Of a stretch of 64,000 nucleotides of DNA, positions 1 through 7,875 are shown in pieces; the stretch's first letter is position 1; each line of letters starts with the position of its first letter. Below the pieces are notes generated by a model. It had not been told where the DNA came from, did not search any database, and saw nothing but the letters and a program-made list of their open reading frames with translations. The translations under genes and the position numbers were made by a program. The stretch is from Bradyrhizobium canariense (GTDB taxonomy: Bacteria; Pseudomonadota; Alphaproteobacteria; Rhizobiales; Xanthobacteraceae): the NCBI RefSeq assembly GCF_900105125.1, contig NZ_LT629750.1, forward strand, positions 6,847,001-6,911,000. The letters run 5' to 3'.

Positions 1-2
1 CG

Positions 3-131
3 CCGCATCTTGGCTACGTCTCGCAGGACGAATACGAAATCCAGTTCACGGATATTTTCGACCAGATCCTCGCTTATGCCGCGGGTGCACCGATCAACGT
101 CGTCAATCCGGAGGCCATCGGCAGGCGATAG
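3..131 (+). CDS. C-terminal end of a D-2-hydroxyacid dehydrogenase family protein (partial)
   Basis: The window opens inside this gene. Reading from position 3, an open frame of 42 codons ends at TAG 129-131. The translated tail contains [11 protein letters not shown], then a hydrophobic stretch ([11 protein letters not shown]) and [10 protein letters not shown]. This matches the usual C-terminus of NAD-dependent D-isomer-specific 2-hydroxyacid dehydrogenases, where a 'H-x-G-Y-V-T' strand is followed by a helix and an 'AG-x-P-x-x-V-x-N-P' end. Those enzymes interconvert 2-oxoacids and D-2-hydroxyacids with NAD(P)H. The catalytic residues lie upstream of the window, so substrate and subfamily cannot be judged. 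Confidence 0.6.
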   Translation, partial: PHLGYVSQDEYEIQFTDIFDQILAYAAGAPINVVNPEAIGRR

Positions 132-217
132 GGTGGTCGCGTTCGGAGTAACCTTGCTGGCACATCCGTCATGGCCGGGCTCGTCCCGTTCATCCACGAG
201 AGCGGGTGCGACGAGCT

Positions 218-248
218 AAAAAAAGACCGGCCCAACGGGCCGGTCTTT
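218..248 (-). terminator. Rho-independent terminator of csbD
   Basis: A perfect 12-bp stem, AAAGACCGGCCC (222-233) with GGGCCGGTCTTT (237-248), has a 3-nt loop. Read on the minus strand it is followed by seven U (the A run at 218-224), the classic intrinsic terminator form, and it lies just after the csbD stop. It may also stop plus-strand transcripts, but the plus-strand T run is only three bases. Confidence 0.85.
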
Positions 249-270
249 GCAGTTCGCCAACATTTGTCGA

Positions 271-486
271 TCAGAGATTCTTGTTGGCTGCGTCGGCCGC
301 CTTGTTCACGGCGTCCTTGGTTGCTTCCTTGGCGTCGCCGACGGCCTTCTGGCCCTTGCCTTTGACTTCCTGAATCACGCCTTCGCCCTGCAACCGGTCG
401 GAACCGACGGCTTCGCCGACGCCCTGCTTGGCCTTGCCGATCGCCTCGTTGGTGGCGCCTTTAACCTTGTCTGTGGTTGCACCCAT
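271..486 (-). CDS. CsbD family stress-response protein
   Basis: A 71-residue hydrophilic, Lys/Ala/Gly-rich protein with the CsbD pattern: [48 protein letters not shown]. CsbD proteins are small, abundant, poorly structured proteins induced by general stress in many bacteria; their molecular role is unknown. It starts at ATG 484-486, with AAAGGAGA about 7 nt upstream. The gene is monocistronic, with a strong terminator on its 3' side and a divergent cupin gene on the other side. Length and composition are typical of the family. Confidence 0.9.
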   Translation of the reverse strand: MGATTDKVKGATNEAIGKAKQGVGEAVGSDRLQGEGVIQEVKGKGQKAVGDAKEATKDAVNKAADAANKNL

Positions 487-618
487 GGGAACTCTCCTTT
501 GGAAGTGTTAAGCTTGCAAGAACAAGTCCCCCATGCGCCAACGGTTCCTTGATTCGACTGGTTTGCGGCCGAGGTTTTCGCTACCTTTCGACGGAACATT
601 TTTTCGGAAAGCAACACG

Positions 619-1143
619 ATGACAGGCCCTCACGATCACACCCATTCTCACGATCATGCCGATCATTCTCACGATCACGACCGCTGGAAGCATGACGGCG
701 TCCGCGTCATTCCGGGCGATCAGCTCGATCCCAACGTGCCGTCCACGGCCGGGATGGACCGCAAGGCCGCGATCAATTTCGCCCGCGTCGGCGCACAGAA
801 ATTATGGGCGGGCACCGTGACCATCAGGCCCGACGCCAAGACCGGCGCGCATCATCATGGCCATCTCGAGAGCATCATCTATGTGGTGAAGGGCAAGGCG
901 CGGATGCGCTGGGGCGAACATCTGCAATTCACGGCCGAAGCCAACCCCGGCGATTTCATTTTCATTCCGCCCTATGTGCCGCATCAGGAGATCAACGCCA
1001 GCCGCGACGAGGTGCTGGAATGCGTGCTGGTGCGCAGCGACGGCCAGGCGGTCGCGATCAATCTCGACATCGAGCCGGTGGAAAAGCCGGAGACGGTGTT
1101 GTGGATCGACCCGGTGCACCGCGATCCCGCGGAGACGAAGTGA
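619..1143 (+). CDS. Cupin-domain protein with His-rich N-terminus
   Basis: 174 residues. Residues 1-27 are dominated by His and Asp (repeats of HDH/HSHDH), a probable flexible metal-binding tail. Residues about 70-150 form one cupin barrel with both conserved motifs: GAHHHGHLESIIYVVKG (His, His and Glu ligands) and GDFIFIPPYVPHQEIN (last His ligand). Cupins bind a divalent metal and act as dioxygenases, isomerases or sensors; nothing here fixes the reaction. There is no signal peptide, so it is probably cytoplasmic. ATG 619 is the only reasonable start, with a weak purine-rich stretch (GGAAAG) upstream. The His tail is unusual for a small cupin and suggests metal storage or delivery to the barrel. 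Confidence 0.75.
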   Translation: MTGPHDHTHSHDHADHSHDHDRWKHDGVRVIPGDQLDPNVPSTAGMDRKAAINFARVGAQKLWAGTVTIRPDAKTGAHHHGHLESIIYVVKGKARMRWGEHLQFTAEANPGDFIFIPPYVPHQEINASRDEVLECVLVRSDGQAVAINLDIEPVEKPETVLWIDPVHRDPAETK

Positions 1144-1147
1144 CGAA

Positions 1148-1243
1148 GTCATTCCGGGGCGACGCGTTAGCGCGAACCCGGAATCTCGCGCCACAAAATC
1201 CAGATCCCAGGTCCACGCGCAAAGCGCGTGTCCCGGAATGACG
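1148..1243. repeat. Family A palindromic intergenic repeat, copy 1
   Basis: It starts GTCATTCCGGGGCGA and ends with the inverted TCCCGGAATGAC. The same outer arms recur at about 5519, 26726, 46413, 61469 and 63546. This copy has a different centre (a GCGTTAGCGC / GCGCAAAGCGCG region) and lacks the GATG...CATC palindrome of the longer copies. It lies between the cupin and hydratase genes. Confidence 0.8.
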
Positions 1244-1261
1244 GAGCAGGTGAAGGGGCCA

Positions 1262-1999
1262 ATGACACTCGTCCGTTACGAAAGCAAAGACCACGTCGCG
1301 ACCATCACCATGGACCGCGCTTCCGTGCACAACGCGCTCAACAACGCGCTGTGCAAGGAGCTGCGTGAGGCCTGGCTGCGATTTCGTGACAGTGACGATC
1401 GTGTGGCCGTTCTTGCCTCCTGCGAGGAGAAGTATTTTTGCGTCGGCGCCGATGTGAATGATTTTCCGGTCGACATGTGGCACGCGGTGCCCGGGCTCGG
1501 CGTCGATCTCGACAAGCCGGTGATTGCGGCGACCTCAGGCTGGGTGGTCGGCGGCGGTTTCGTGCTGGTGCAGATGGCCGACCTCTGCGTGGCTTCGGAA
1601 ACGACTCGCTTTAGCTATCCCGAGGCCAGGATCGGCACCACCGGCGGCGGCATTTCCTTGGTGGTCTCGCGCATGCCGCACAAGATCGCGATGGAGTTTC
1701 TGCTGGTCGGCGAAGAGCTTTCCGTCGAGCGCGCCTACCAGATCGGCTTCGTCAACAAGGTCGTGCCGAACGGCCAGCATCTCGTGCAGGCGCAGGAAAT
1801 GGCGGCCAAGATCGCCGGCAATGCGCCGCTGGTGGTGCAGGGGCTGAAGAGGCTCGCCCGCGACGCCATGCCGAAGGGGCCGCTGGAGACTGTCGCCGAG
1901 GCGCGGCGGATCCTCGATCCGATTCGTACCAGCGAAGACTTGAAGGAAGGCGTCAAGGCGTTCGCGGAGAAGCGCAAGCCGCAATTCAAGGGCAGGTAA
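1262..1999 (+). CDS. Enoyl-CoA hydratase/isomerase family protein
   Basis: 245 residues with the crotonase fold. It begins MTLVRYESKDHVATITMDRASVHNAL and has the oxyanion-hole segment FCVGADVNDF, then a GWVVGGGFVLVQMADL segment and YPEARIGTTGGG, where classical hydratases carry a catalytic Glu. Family members hydrate, isomerise or cleave acyl-CoA thioesters. The segment normally carrying the second Glu is not the fatty-acid hydratase consensus, so the substrate is open. The open frame extends upstream to 974, but that part overlaps the cupin gene and repeat A. ATG 1262 is preferred because AAGGGG lies 4 nt before it and it matches family N-termini. It stands alone, away from the beta-oxidation cluster at 27-33 kb. 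Confidence 0.8.
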   Translation: MTLVRYESKDHVATITMDRASVHNALNNALCKELREAWLRFRDSDDRVAVLASCEEKYFCVGADVNDFPVDMWHAVPGLGVDLDKPVIAATSGWVVGGGFVLVQMADLCVASETTRFSYPEARIGTTGGGISLVVSRMPHKIAMEFLLVGEELSVERAYQIGFVNKVVPNGQHLVQAQEMAAKIAGNAPLVVQGLKRLARDAMPKGPLETVAEARRILDPIRTSEDLKEGVKAFAEKRKPQFKGR

Positions 2000-2017
2000 T
2001 TGCTTCCCCCTGCCGCG

Positions 2018-2467
2018 CTAGAGTTGCCGGCGGCGATAATGCTCGTGCTCCAGCCGACACGCATTGCTGAAGTCATAGAGGAGGTCGATGGCATGGTTTC
2101 TCGCCATACTTCGGAGCTCGGCAAAGCTCCTGTCCGGCTCCGTATAGGTATCGAGGATTCGTTGCGCGACTTGTTCGGCCTTTTCAACGACCTCGGCAGC
2201 CGACAACACCCGCATGCGCGAAATATTGGTGTAAAGCCCGACCAGACCTGAAATATCGGGCTCGTCGTGCTGGAGCGCGTGGATGTAGCACTTCGAGGCG
2301 GTTTCGATGAAATCGCGATAGATGTCCAGCCGGCGCAGATTTTCGTTGGCAACCCATTGGGCATGCGCCGTGTAACGCTGGCTGAGCCAGCCAGCCGTCG
2401 CCGAGGTCAGACCTCCAATGGCGGCGCCGGCCAACGCTGCAAAACCCGAGATCAGCGATGCGTCCAT
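2018..2467 (-). CDS. Conserved hypothetical protein with N-terminal membrane segment
   Basis: 149 residues. Residues 4-28 (LISGFAALAGAAIGGLTSATAG) form a small-residue, Gly/Ala-rich hydrophobic helix likely to span or attach to the inner membrane. The rest is predicted helical, with a charged stretch (AHAQWVANENLRRLDIYRDFIETASKCY) and a C-terminal DLLYDFSNACRLEHEHYRRRQL. I recognise the general shape (a TM helix followed by a long alpha-helical domain) but no named family. Start ATG 2467 has no obvious Shine-Dalgarno sequence. It is convergent with the hydratase and tandem with the amidohydrolase upstream on the same strand. Confidence 0.6.
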   Translation of the reverse strand: MDASLISGFAALAGAAIGGLTSATAGWLSQRYTAHAQWVANENLRRLDIYRDFIETASKCYIHALQHDEPDISGLVGLYTNISRMRVLSAAEVVEKAEQVAQRILDTYTEPDRSFAELRSMARNHAIDLLYDFSNACRLEHEHYRRRQL

Positions 2468-2628
2468 TCAGGGGATCATAACCAGGCGCAGCGGTTTGAA
2501 AAGTCCGCTGCATCGTAGATCAAAACGAAATGCCGGACTCTGCGCCTTTCGCGGACCCGTGATGCAACATCGTCATGCGAACAGACAAAGCGCCCTCGGG
2601 ATCCACGCTTGTTTCGATTGCAGCATGG

Positions 2629-2675
2629 GCCCCGGATCAGCAGCGTATCGTTTCACGCTGCGCTGCGTCCGGGGC
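2629..2675. repeat. Inverted repeat in the gap downstream of the amidohydrolase
   Basis: GCCCCGGA (2629-2636) pairs with TCCGGGGC (2668-2675), and an inner GCAGCG/CGCTGC pair adds to the stem. It lies 13 bp beyond the amidohydrolase stop and could act as a factor-independent stop or transcript-end hairpin, though no U run follows. The rest of 2468-2688 holds no gene that I can support. Confidence 0.5.
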
Positions 2676-2688
2676 ACGAGAGCCTCAC

Positions 2689-4215
2689 TTACGCAAACAC
2701 GCTGTGATCGATCGGGCCGTTCGGCACCACATAGCCATAGCGCGTGTTTGACGGCTCCGGTCCGGCCTTTTCGTATTCCGTCTTCATCATCGCAAAGCGG
2801 TCGCCTTTGAGGTCGAGCATCGCGCGCTTCGGCTGCATGTTGTAAAGCCGCGCATTGTTGTCGCCGAAGATCGCGGTCTTGACCGGGCCGTCGGCAGGGC
2901 CAAGCGGGGCGAAGCCGAATTGCTTTTGCATGACTTCCGGAATTTCGAGGCGGCGCAAGCCCTCGATCTGCCATTGCGGCGCGCCGGTCCACAGCGCGTC
3001 GGTGCCCCAGCAGACGTGATCGACGCCGAGACCCTTGATCAGCGTGCCCATCAACGCCGCGCAGACATTCGGCTCCGCGACCAGCGTGGTGGCGAACAAC
3101 TGGCCGACGTCGCCGTAAACATTGTTGACACCGTACTGCGCCGGGATGTCGGCAAGATCGCTGGTCCAGGAGATACGCCCGGTGCGCTCGAACTCGGCCA
3201 GCGCCTGCTTCGGGTCGCCGCCGACATGACGATAGGCGGAGTGATAGATGACAAAATTGAGCTGCGGCCAGTCCTTGGCGGCCTGACCGACGTCGGCGAC
3301 GTCGGCAAAGCCGCGCAGGTTCGGGAACTGCTTCTCGATGCCGGGCGGGAACAGCCCCTTGTGGATGCAGACGTTCTTGATGCCTGCCTTCACCATTTTC
3401 TCGTAGCCCTTATAGGCGACCTTCTCGTCGTCCATCCGCCACGGAAAGTGGCTGATCTCCTTATGGGTGTTGTCGCCGATGGTGTAGCCCTTGCAGGATT
3501 CCGGTTTCAGCGCGAGGCCGGCGTCGAGCTTGTCGAGCCAGCCCGGTTGTCCCGGCGTGAAGATCGCGTGACAGAACAGCCTTCGCGACCCCGCCTCGTC
3601 GTTGATCTTCTTGCGCGCGTCGGCCATCTGCTGATTGGTCAGGAACCAGTCCTGTTCGATGTCTGACGGAGCCGACGAGATCAGCGCGATCTTGGTATCG
3701 CTGTCGAGAAACATCTCTTTCTTGTAGTTGTTGAATTTCAGATCCTCGATGGTCTGCTCGTGGTCGCTCAATTCCTTGTTCCAGCCGGCCTTGCCGACCG
3801 CCTTGCGCATGTCCACGAAGGTGGTGATGCGGGTATCGTCGCGCAGGAAGTGGGTGTGCATGTCCATGATGAACTGGTCCTTCAGCGCGTTGGCGCGCTC
3901 CTGGGCCATCGCGGGTGTCGCTGCTTCCGCCGGCGTCGCGTCAAACAGCGCGCCGTAAACCTCGTTCATCGCGACAAAGGATGCGGCCATGCCGGCCGCG
4001 CTCTGGAAGAATTTCCGGCGGTCCAGGCCCTGCTTGCCGCCGAGATCGTCGGCCATCGCCAGCAGCCGCGCCTCGACTTCGCGTTGCCGTTCGTTTTGCG
4101 GGTCGGGATAAAACTCGTCGCTTGCCACGATTTGGGTTGGGATCGGAGTCTGGTACTGGCACAGTTCCGACGGCATCAATGCGGCGAGTTCGGCTTCGGT
4201 CAGTTGGCTGCTCAC
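2689..4215 (-). CDS. Amidohydrolase family protein with internal twin-arginine-like motif
   Basis: 508 residues. The metal-dependent hydrolase (Amidohydro_2) signature MDMHTHF lies at about residues 117-123, with further family blocks FVIYHSAYRHVGGD, VDHVCWGTDALWTGAP (the metal-ligand Asp region) and a C-terminal IFGDNNARLYNM. Related enzymes decarboxylate or hydrolyse aromatic and cyclic substrates using a zinc-type centre. Start GTG 4213-4215 has AGGGAGA about 8 nt upstream; the open frame continues further upstream but without a better start. A twin-arginine-like stretch DRRKFFQSAAG with a hydrophobic run occurs at residues 65-83, unusually far from the N-terminus. It is divergent from a Tat-exported alpha/beta hydrolase at 4478. 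Confidence 0.8.
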   Translation of the reverse strand: MSSQLTEAELAALMPSELCQYQTPIPTQIVASDEFYPDPQNERQREVEARLLAMADDLGGKQGLDRRKFFQSAAGMAASFVAMNEVYGALFDATPAEAATPAMAQERANALKDQFIMDMHTHFLRDDTRITTFVDMRKAVGKAGWNKELSDHEQTIEDLKFNNYKKEMFLDSDTKIALISSAPSDIEQDWFLTNQQMADARKKINDEAGSRRLFCHAIFTPGQPGWLDKLDAGLALKPESCKGYTIGDNTHKEISHFPWRMDDEKVAYKGYEKMVKAGIKNVCIHKGLFPPGIEKQFPNLRGFADVADVGQAAKDWPQLNFVIYHSAYRHVGGDPKQALAEFERTGRISWTSDLADIPAQYGVNNVYGDVGQLFATTLVAEPNVCAALMGTLIKGLGVDHVCWGTDALWTGAPQWQIEGLRRLEIPEVMQKQFGFAPLGPADGPVKTAIFGDNNARLYNMQPKRAMLDLKGDRFAMMKTEYEKAGPEPSNTRYGYVVPNGPIDHSVFA

Positions 4216-4477
4216 GGCTTGTTCTCCCTGGCTTGTGCTCCGCGATGAAGGCTCCGGTTGCACGGCCGGGAGACTAGACCTGTATTCGCATTGGGCAAGC
4301 CCCTCCTTATCATCATCGCGTATTTTCGATGCGCGCGTCGCGCTGCAGTGCATCGTTCCAAACTGCGCATCGCATGTTACATTCGCGTCACTTTCAAGAC
4401 GCAGCATCATGGCGCATCCAAATGGCGTACGAAGCTGGCGAAGAAACAAACAGAAACAGAAGTGATTGGAGGAAGCC

Positions 4478-5512
4478 ATGAAACATCTCGACCGCCCGCT
4501 GGCGCGGCGCGCTTTGATCAAGGGGGCCGGACTTGGAGCGGGTCTTGTCGCCGGCGGAATGGCGGATGCGCTGCTTGCGCAAAGCGCCGATGCTGCGCCG
4601 ACCGAGGGCGGCGAAATCTGGAGCAGCGAATACTGGGCGAAGAAGGGCGATATTCCCTTGTGGATGTTTCGCAAGCGGCTGGGCGAGCCGAAAGCCGGTG
4701 AGCCTTCGCGGCCGGTCGTGTTCTTTGTTCACGGCTCGTCGGTGACTTCACGGTCGTTCGATCTCAACGTACCCGGCCATGGCGAATATTCTGTTATGAA
4801 CGAGTTCGCCCGCTACGGCTTTGATTGCTGGACCATGGATCATGAAAATTACGGCAAGTCGGGGCGGACGTCGGGCAATGCCGACATCGCCAGCGGTGTC
4901 GAGGATCTGAAAGCGGCAGCGGAAGTCGTCATTCGCGAAACCGGCCGGCAGAAATTCCATTTCCTCGGCGAGTCCTCTGGGGCGCTGCGCGCCGGCGCCT
5001 ATGCCATGGCGCAGCCCGACCGCGCCGACCGGCTGGTGCTTGCCGCCTTCACCTACAAGGGAGAGGGGTCGCCGACGCTGGCCAAGCGCGCCGAGCAACT
5101 CGCTTATTACCGTACCCACAATATGCGCAAGCGCGACCGCGACATGATCCGCTCGATCGCGACCCGCGACAAGCCGGGCACCAGCGATCCTGCCGCCGTC
5201 GAGGCGCTGGCTGATGCGGAAATGCAGTTCGGCGACCAGATTCCAACCGGCACCTATCTCGACATGACCGCCAATTTGCCGGTGGTGCATCCGGACAAGG
5301 TGCTGTCGCCGGTGTTGCTGGTGCGCGGCGAATATGACGGGATCGCCACCGTTGCCGACATCGAGGAATTCTTCAATCTGCTGCCGAATGGCGACCGCCA
5401 GTTCATCATTTTGCCGGGCACCGCGCATTCGGTGACGCTCGCGACCAACCGGCAATTGTTCTGGCATGTCGCCCGGTCATTCCTCACCATGCCGGCACCG
5501 ATCGCGACGTGA
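4478..5512 (+). CDS. Tat-exported alpha/beta hydrolase
   Basis: 344 residues. The N-terminus has a twin-arginine signal (ARRALIKGAGLG, residues 9-20), a hydrophobic stretch and a likely cleavage near ADAAP (about residue 40), so the enzyme is expected in the periplasm. The alpha/beta hydrolase features are VVFFVHGSSVTS (oxyanion loop), the nucleophile elbow G-E-S-S-G with Ser166, a PVLLVRGEYDGI strand carrying the acid and ILPGTAHSVT carrying the catalytic His. Substrate is unknown; esterase, lactonase or C-C hydrolase are all possible. ATG 4478 follows GGAGG (4468-4472); an in-frame TTG at 4466 was rejected. It is divergent from the amidohydrolase, which suggests a shared catabolic role. Confidence 0.82.
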   Translation: MKHLDRPLARRALIKGAGLGAGLVAGGMADALLAQSADAAPTEGGEIWSSEYWAKKGDIPLWMFRKRLGEPKAGEPSRPVVFFVHGSSVTSRSFDLNVPGHGEYSVMNEFARYGFDCWTMDHENYGKSGRTSGNADIASGVEDLKAAAEVVIRETGRQKFHFLGESSGALRAGAYAMAQPDRADRLVLAAFTYKGEGSPTLAKRAEQLAYYRTHNMRKRDRDMIRSIATRDKPGTSDPAAVEALADAEMQFGDQIPTGTYLDMTANLPVVHPDKVLSPVLLVRGEYDGIATVADIEEFFNLLPNGDRQFIILPGTAHSVTLATNRQLFWHVARSFLTMPAPIAT

Positions 5513-5518
5513 GGCAAT

Positions 5519-5636
5519 CGTCATTCCGGGGCGATGCAGAGCATCGAACCCGGAATCCAGAGGTTTGTCGCGCAAGATTCCCCGATGCGTAATTGCGCAT
5601 CTGAGGTCTGGTCCTTCGGACCATCCCGGAATGACG
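5519..5636. repeat. Family A palindromic repeat, copy 2
   Basis: Outer arms GTCATTCCGGGGCGA and CCATCCCGGAATGAC enclose an 18-nt palindrome (5584-5601, GATGCGTAATTGCGCATC) and a short hairpin CTGGTCCTTCGGACCA. It begins 7 bp after the hydrolase stop and may help to end or stabilise that transcript. Confidence 0.85.
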
Positions 5637-5722
5637 AACAAAAAATCCGAAGCCGGCTGTCGGATCAGCGAGCGTCCGTTCGTCCTTGGGGCGAACGCAA
5701 TGGAACGCAAGGAGCTTTACCG

Positions 5723-6202
5723 ATGTCCAAGATTGCACCCTGCCTGTGGTTCGACGGCGAGGCCGAGGAGGCCGCGAAATTCTATGTCTCGCTGCTGCCG
5801 GATTCGCGGATCGACAAAATCCAGCGGAACACGATCGATAGTCCCGCCGGAAAGGCGGGCTCGGTGCTGGTGGTTCAGTTCACGCTCGCAGGCCAGGAAT
5901 ATATGGCGCTGAACGGCGGCCGGCGGATCGAATATACGCCTGCGATCTCGTTTAAGATCGATTGCGCCGATCAGGCCGAGGTCGATCGTCTGTGGGACGG
6001 CTTGTTGTCCAATGGCGGCGCGGCCGTGCAATGCGGCTGGCTCACGGATCGCTACGGCGTGTCCTGGCAGATCGTGCCATCGATCTTCCTCAAATTGCTG
6101 GGCGGTCCGGATCAAGCTGGCGCGCAGCGCGCGATGCAGGCGATGATGCAGATGGTCAAGCTCGACATCGCGGCGCTTCAAAAGGCCTATAATGGCGGCT
6201 GA
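5723..6202 (+). CDS. VOC family protein (PhnB-like)
   Basis: 159 residues. It begins MSKIAPCLWFDGEAEEAAKFYVSLLPDSRI, the hallmark of PhnB-like vicinal-oxygen-chelate proteins, which databases often label '3-demethylubiquinone-9 3-methyltransferase'. Later blocks are AGQEYMALNGG, AISFKIDCADQAEVDRLWDGL and the C-terminal DRYGVSWQIVPSIFLKLLGGPD. These proteins form dimers with a metal or ligand pocket; for most members the activity is unproven and the methyltransferase label should not be trusted. ATG 5723 follows AAGGAG (5708-5713). Upstream open codons run through repeat A and were excluded. It is convergent with the MATE gene, 13 bp away. Confidence 0.85.
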   Translation: MSKIAPCLWFDGEAEEAAKFYVSLLPDSRIDKIQRNTIDSPAGKAGSVLVVQFTLAGQEYMALNGGRRIEYTPAISFKIDCADQAEVDRLWDGLLSNGGAAVQCGWLTDRYGVSWQIVPSIFLKLLGGPDQAGAQRAMQAMMQMVKLDIAALQKAYNGG

Positions 6203-6215
6203 TACGCGCGTTCCC

Positions 6216-7685
6216 TCAAGGCCTGTCGGGACGCCAGACCGAACCCGCGATCATCGCCATCGCGCAGCATCCGGCATACGCGACCAGCGACGCCGTCACC
6301 AACGCGGCCAGCGTCGCCATTCCGGCGCCGAAATAGCCGACCGCGATCCAGCCGAGGCCGGCGGCGATCAGGATTCGCGCGATGGCGGCGATGAATGGCC
6401 AGAACACGTGCCCGGCGCCCTGCGCGGCAAAGGCGATGACAAAGCCGAAGCCCAGCGCGGCATAGGCCGGTGTCACGATGCGCAGATAGATCGTGCCATC
6501 GCGCAGCACGCCGGGATCGTGGCTGAAGAGATGCAGCCAAAGCATCGGGAATAGCGCGACCACAAGACCGATCGATCCGGTCAGCACCAATCCGACTAGG
6601 CTGCTGATCCAGGCGATCTTTTTCGCGCGCGCGATCTGCCCGGCGCCGATATTGACGCCGACCATCGTCAGCACGGCGGTGCAGAGGCCGAACAGGATCG
6701 GAATCATGATGTAGTCGAGCCGCGACGAGATGCCGTAGGCCGCGAGCGCTGTCGTGCCGAACAGCCCGACCGCGCCGGTGACGAGAATAACGGTCAGGTT
6801 GGTAAGAACCGCATTGATGGCGGTCGGGATTCCGACCTTGAGAATATCGACGAATAGCCGGCCCTGAAGCGGAACGATGCTGAATGTCAGGCCGGAGCGG
6901 CCGGACGCCATATAGCGCAGCAGCACCAGCATCGCTCCGCAATAATAGACCGCGAACGCAATTCCGGCGCCCTGGATGCCCAGTGCGGGGACAGGGCCGA
7001 AGCCGAAAATCAGAAGCGGCGAGGCCGGAATCAGCACCAGCGCGCCAACCAGCGTTACGATCGCCGGAACCCTGACATTGCCCGAGCCGCGCAACGCCGC
7101 GGCCTCCAAATTGACGATCCACACCGGGATCGCACCGGCAAAGAGATAATTGGAATATTTCAGCGCGGCGTCGAGCGCCTCGGCGCGGCCGCCAAGCGCC
7201 CGGTACAACATCGGGCCGCCCTTGATGGCGCCCAGCATGAACAGCGCACCGAAAATGATGGCGAGAATCAGGGCGTGAAAGACCAGCGCGTCGGCATCCT
7301 GCTTGCGGCCGGCGCCGACCGCGCGCGCCACCGAGGAAGCGACGCCGCTGCCGATACCGCCATTCGACATCATCGTCATCAGCATGAACACCGGGAACAC
7401 CAGCGCGACACCGGCCAGCGCGTCGGTTCCGAGAAACCCGACATAATAGGCTTCGGCGATATTGACCGCGGTCTGGGCCAGCAGCACCACCATCGTCGGC
7501 AACGCCAGCCGCAGCAGCGTCGGAACAATGGCGCCGGTCAGGATCGGCGAGCGCGTCTCGTCATTGCGCACTTGCGTAGCTGTCGCCTCGGGACGGACTT
7601 GAACGGCGCCGTCAGCATAGCCGTCGTCGGAATCGCCGGATACCGCGTCCAGGGTGAGCGTTGCGGCGGCTGCGTTCAGTTCCAT
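6216..7685 (-). CDS. MATE family multidrug efflux transporter
   Basis: 489 residues with about twelve hydrophobic segments, beginning with a 60-residue hydrophilic leader and then LTGAIVPTLLRLALPTMVVLLAQTAVNIAEAYYVGFLGTDALAGVA, the standard first-helix region of MATE (NorM/DinF) transporters. Two homologous halves are visible; the second starts near LFVDILKVGIPTAINAVLTNL. MATE pumps export cationic drugs or metabolites in exchange for H+ or Na+. I chose ATG 7685 because AGGAC precedes it; an in-frame TTG at 7706 is an alternative. It is divergent from a TetR regulator, with an AT-rich palindromic region between them, so the regulator probably represses this pump. Confidence 0.9.
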   Translation of the reverse strand: MELNAAAATLTLDAVSGDSDDGYADGAVQVRPEATATQVRNDETRSPILTGAIVPTLLRLALPTMVVLLAQTAVNIAEAYYVGFLGTDALAGVALVFPVFMLMTMMSNGGIGSGVASSVARAVGAGRKQDADALVFHALILAIIFGALFMLGAIKGGPMLYRALGGRAEALDAALKYSNYLFAGAIPVWIVNLEAAALRGSGNVRVPAIVTLVGALVLIPASPLLIFGFGPVPALGIQGAGIAFAVYYCGAMLVLLRYMASGRSGLTFSIVPLQGRLFVDILKVGIPTAINAVLTNLTVILVTGAVGLFGTTALAAYGISSRLDYIMIPILFGLCTAVLTMVGVNIGAGQIARAKKIAWISSLVGLVLTGSIGLVVALFPMLWLHLFSHDPGVLRDGTIYLRIVTPAYAALGFGFVIAFAAQGAGHVFWPFIAAIARILIAAGLGWIAVGYFGAGMATLAALVTASLVAYAGCCAMAMIAGSVWRPDRP

Positions 7686-7757
7686 TTTGCGTCCTGTCGT
7701 CGTCAATTACCAGAGAGCCTGCCGCAACCGGAGGCGGCGCGGAGCTTCGATCTACCC

Positions 7758-7800
7758 ATTGAATTATGAGTATAATGCATTATTATGATCGTAATTCAAT
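7758..7800. promoter_or_regulatory. Likely TetR operator/promoter between the MATE gene and its regulator
   Basis: A 43-bp AT-rich block stands out in GC-rich DNA. ATTGAATTA (7758-7766) is repeated inverted as TAATTCAAT (7792-7800), and a perfect 12-bp palindrome ATAATGCATTAT sits inside it (7772-7783). The position between divergent transporter and TetR genes and the palindromic structure fit an operator overlapping both promoters. The assignment to this regulator is inferred. Confidence 0.6.
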
Positions 7801-7875
7801 AATGCAAGCGGTCACGATCGCGTTGGTCCGGCGCCGGGCCGGCGCCTACAACGACCTGATAGCGGGGAAACGAGC

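Noticed and set aside
4466..4477. TTG 4466 as start of the Tat hydrolase
   Set aside because: GGAGG lies on it rather than upstream, and ATG 4478 has correct spacing and gives a normal Tat signal.
6187..7122. A 311-codon frame overlapping the MATE gene in another phase of the same strand
   Set aside because: Very Arg-rich translation with no helices; the MATE frame shows membrane segments and family motifs.
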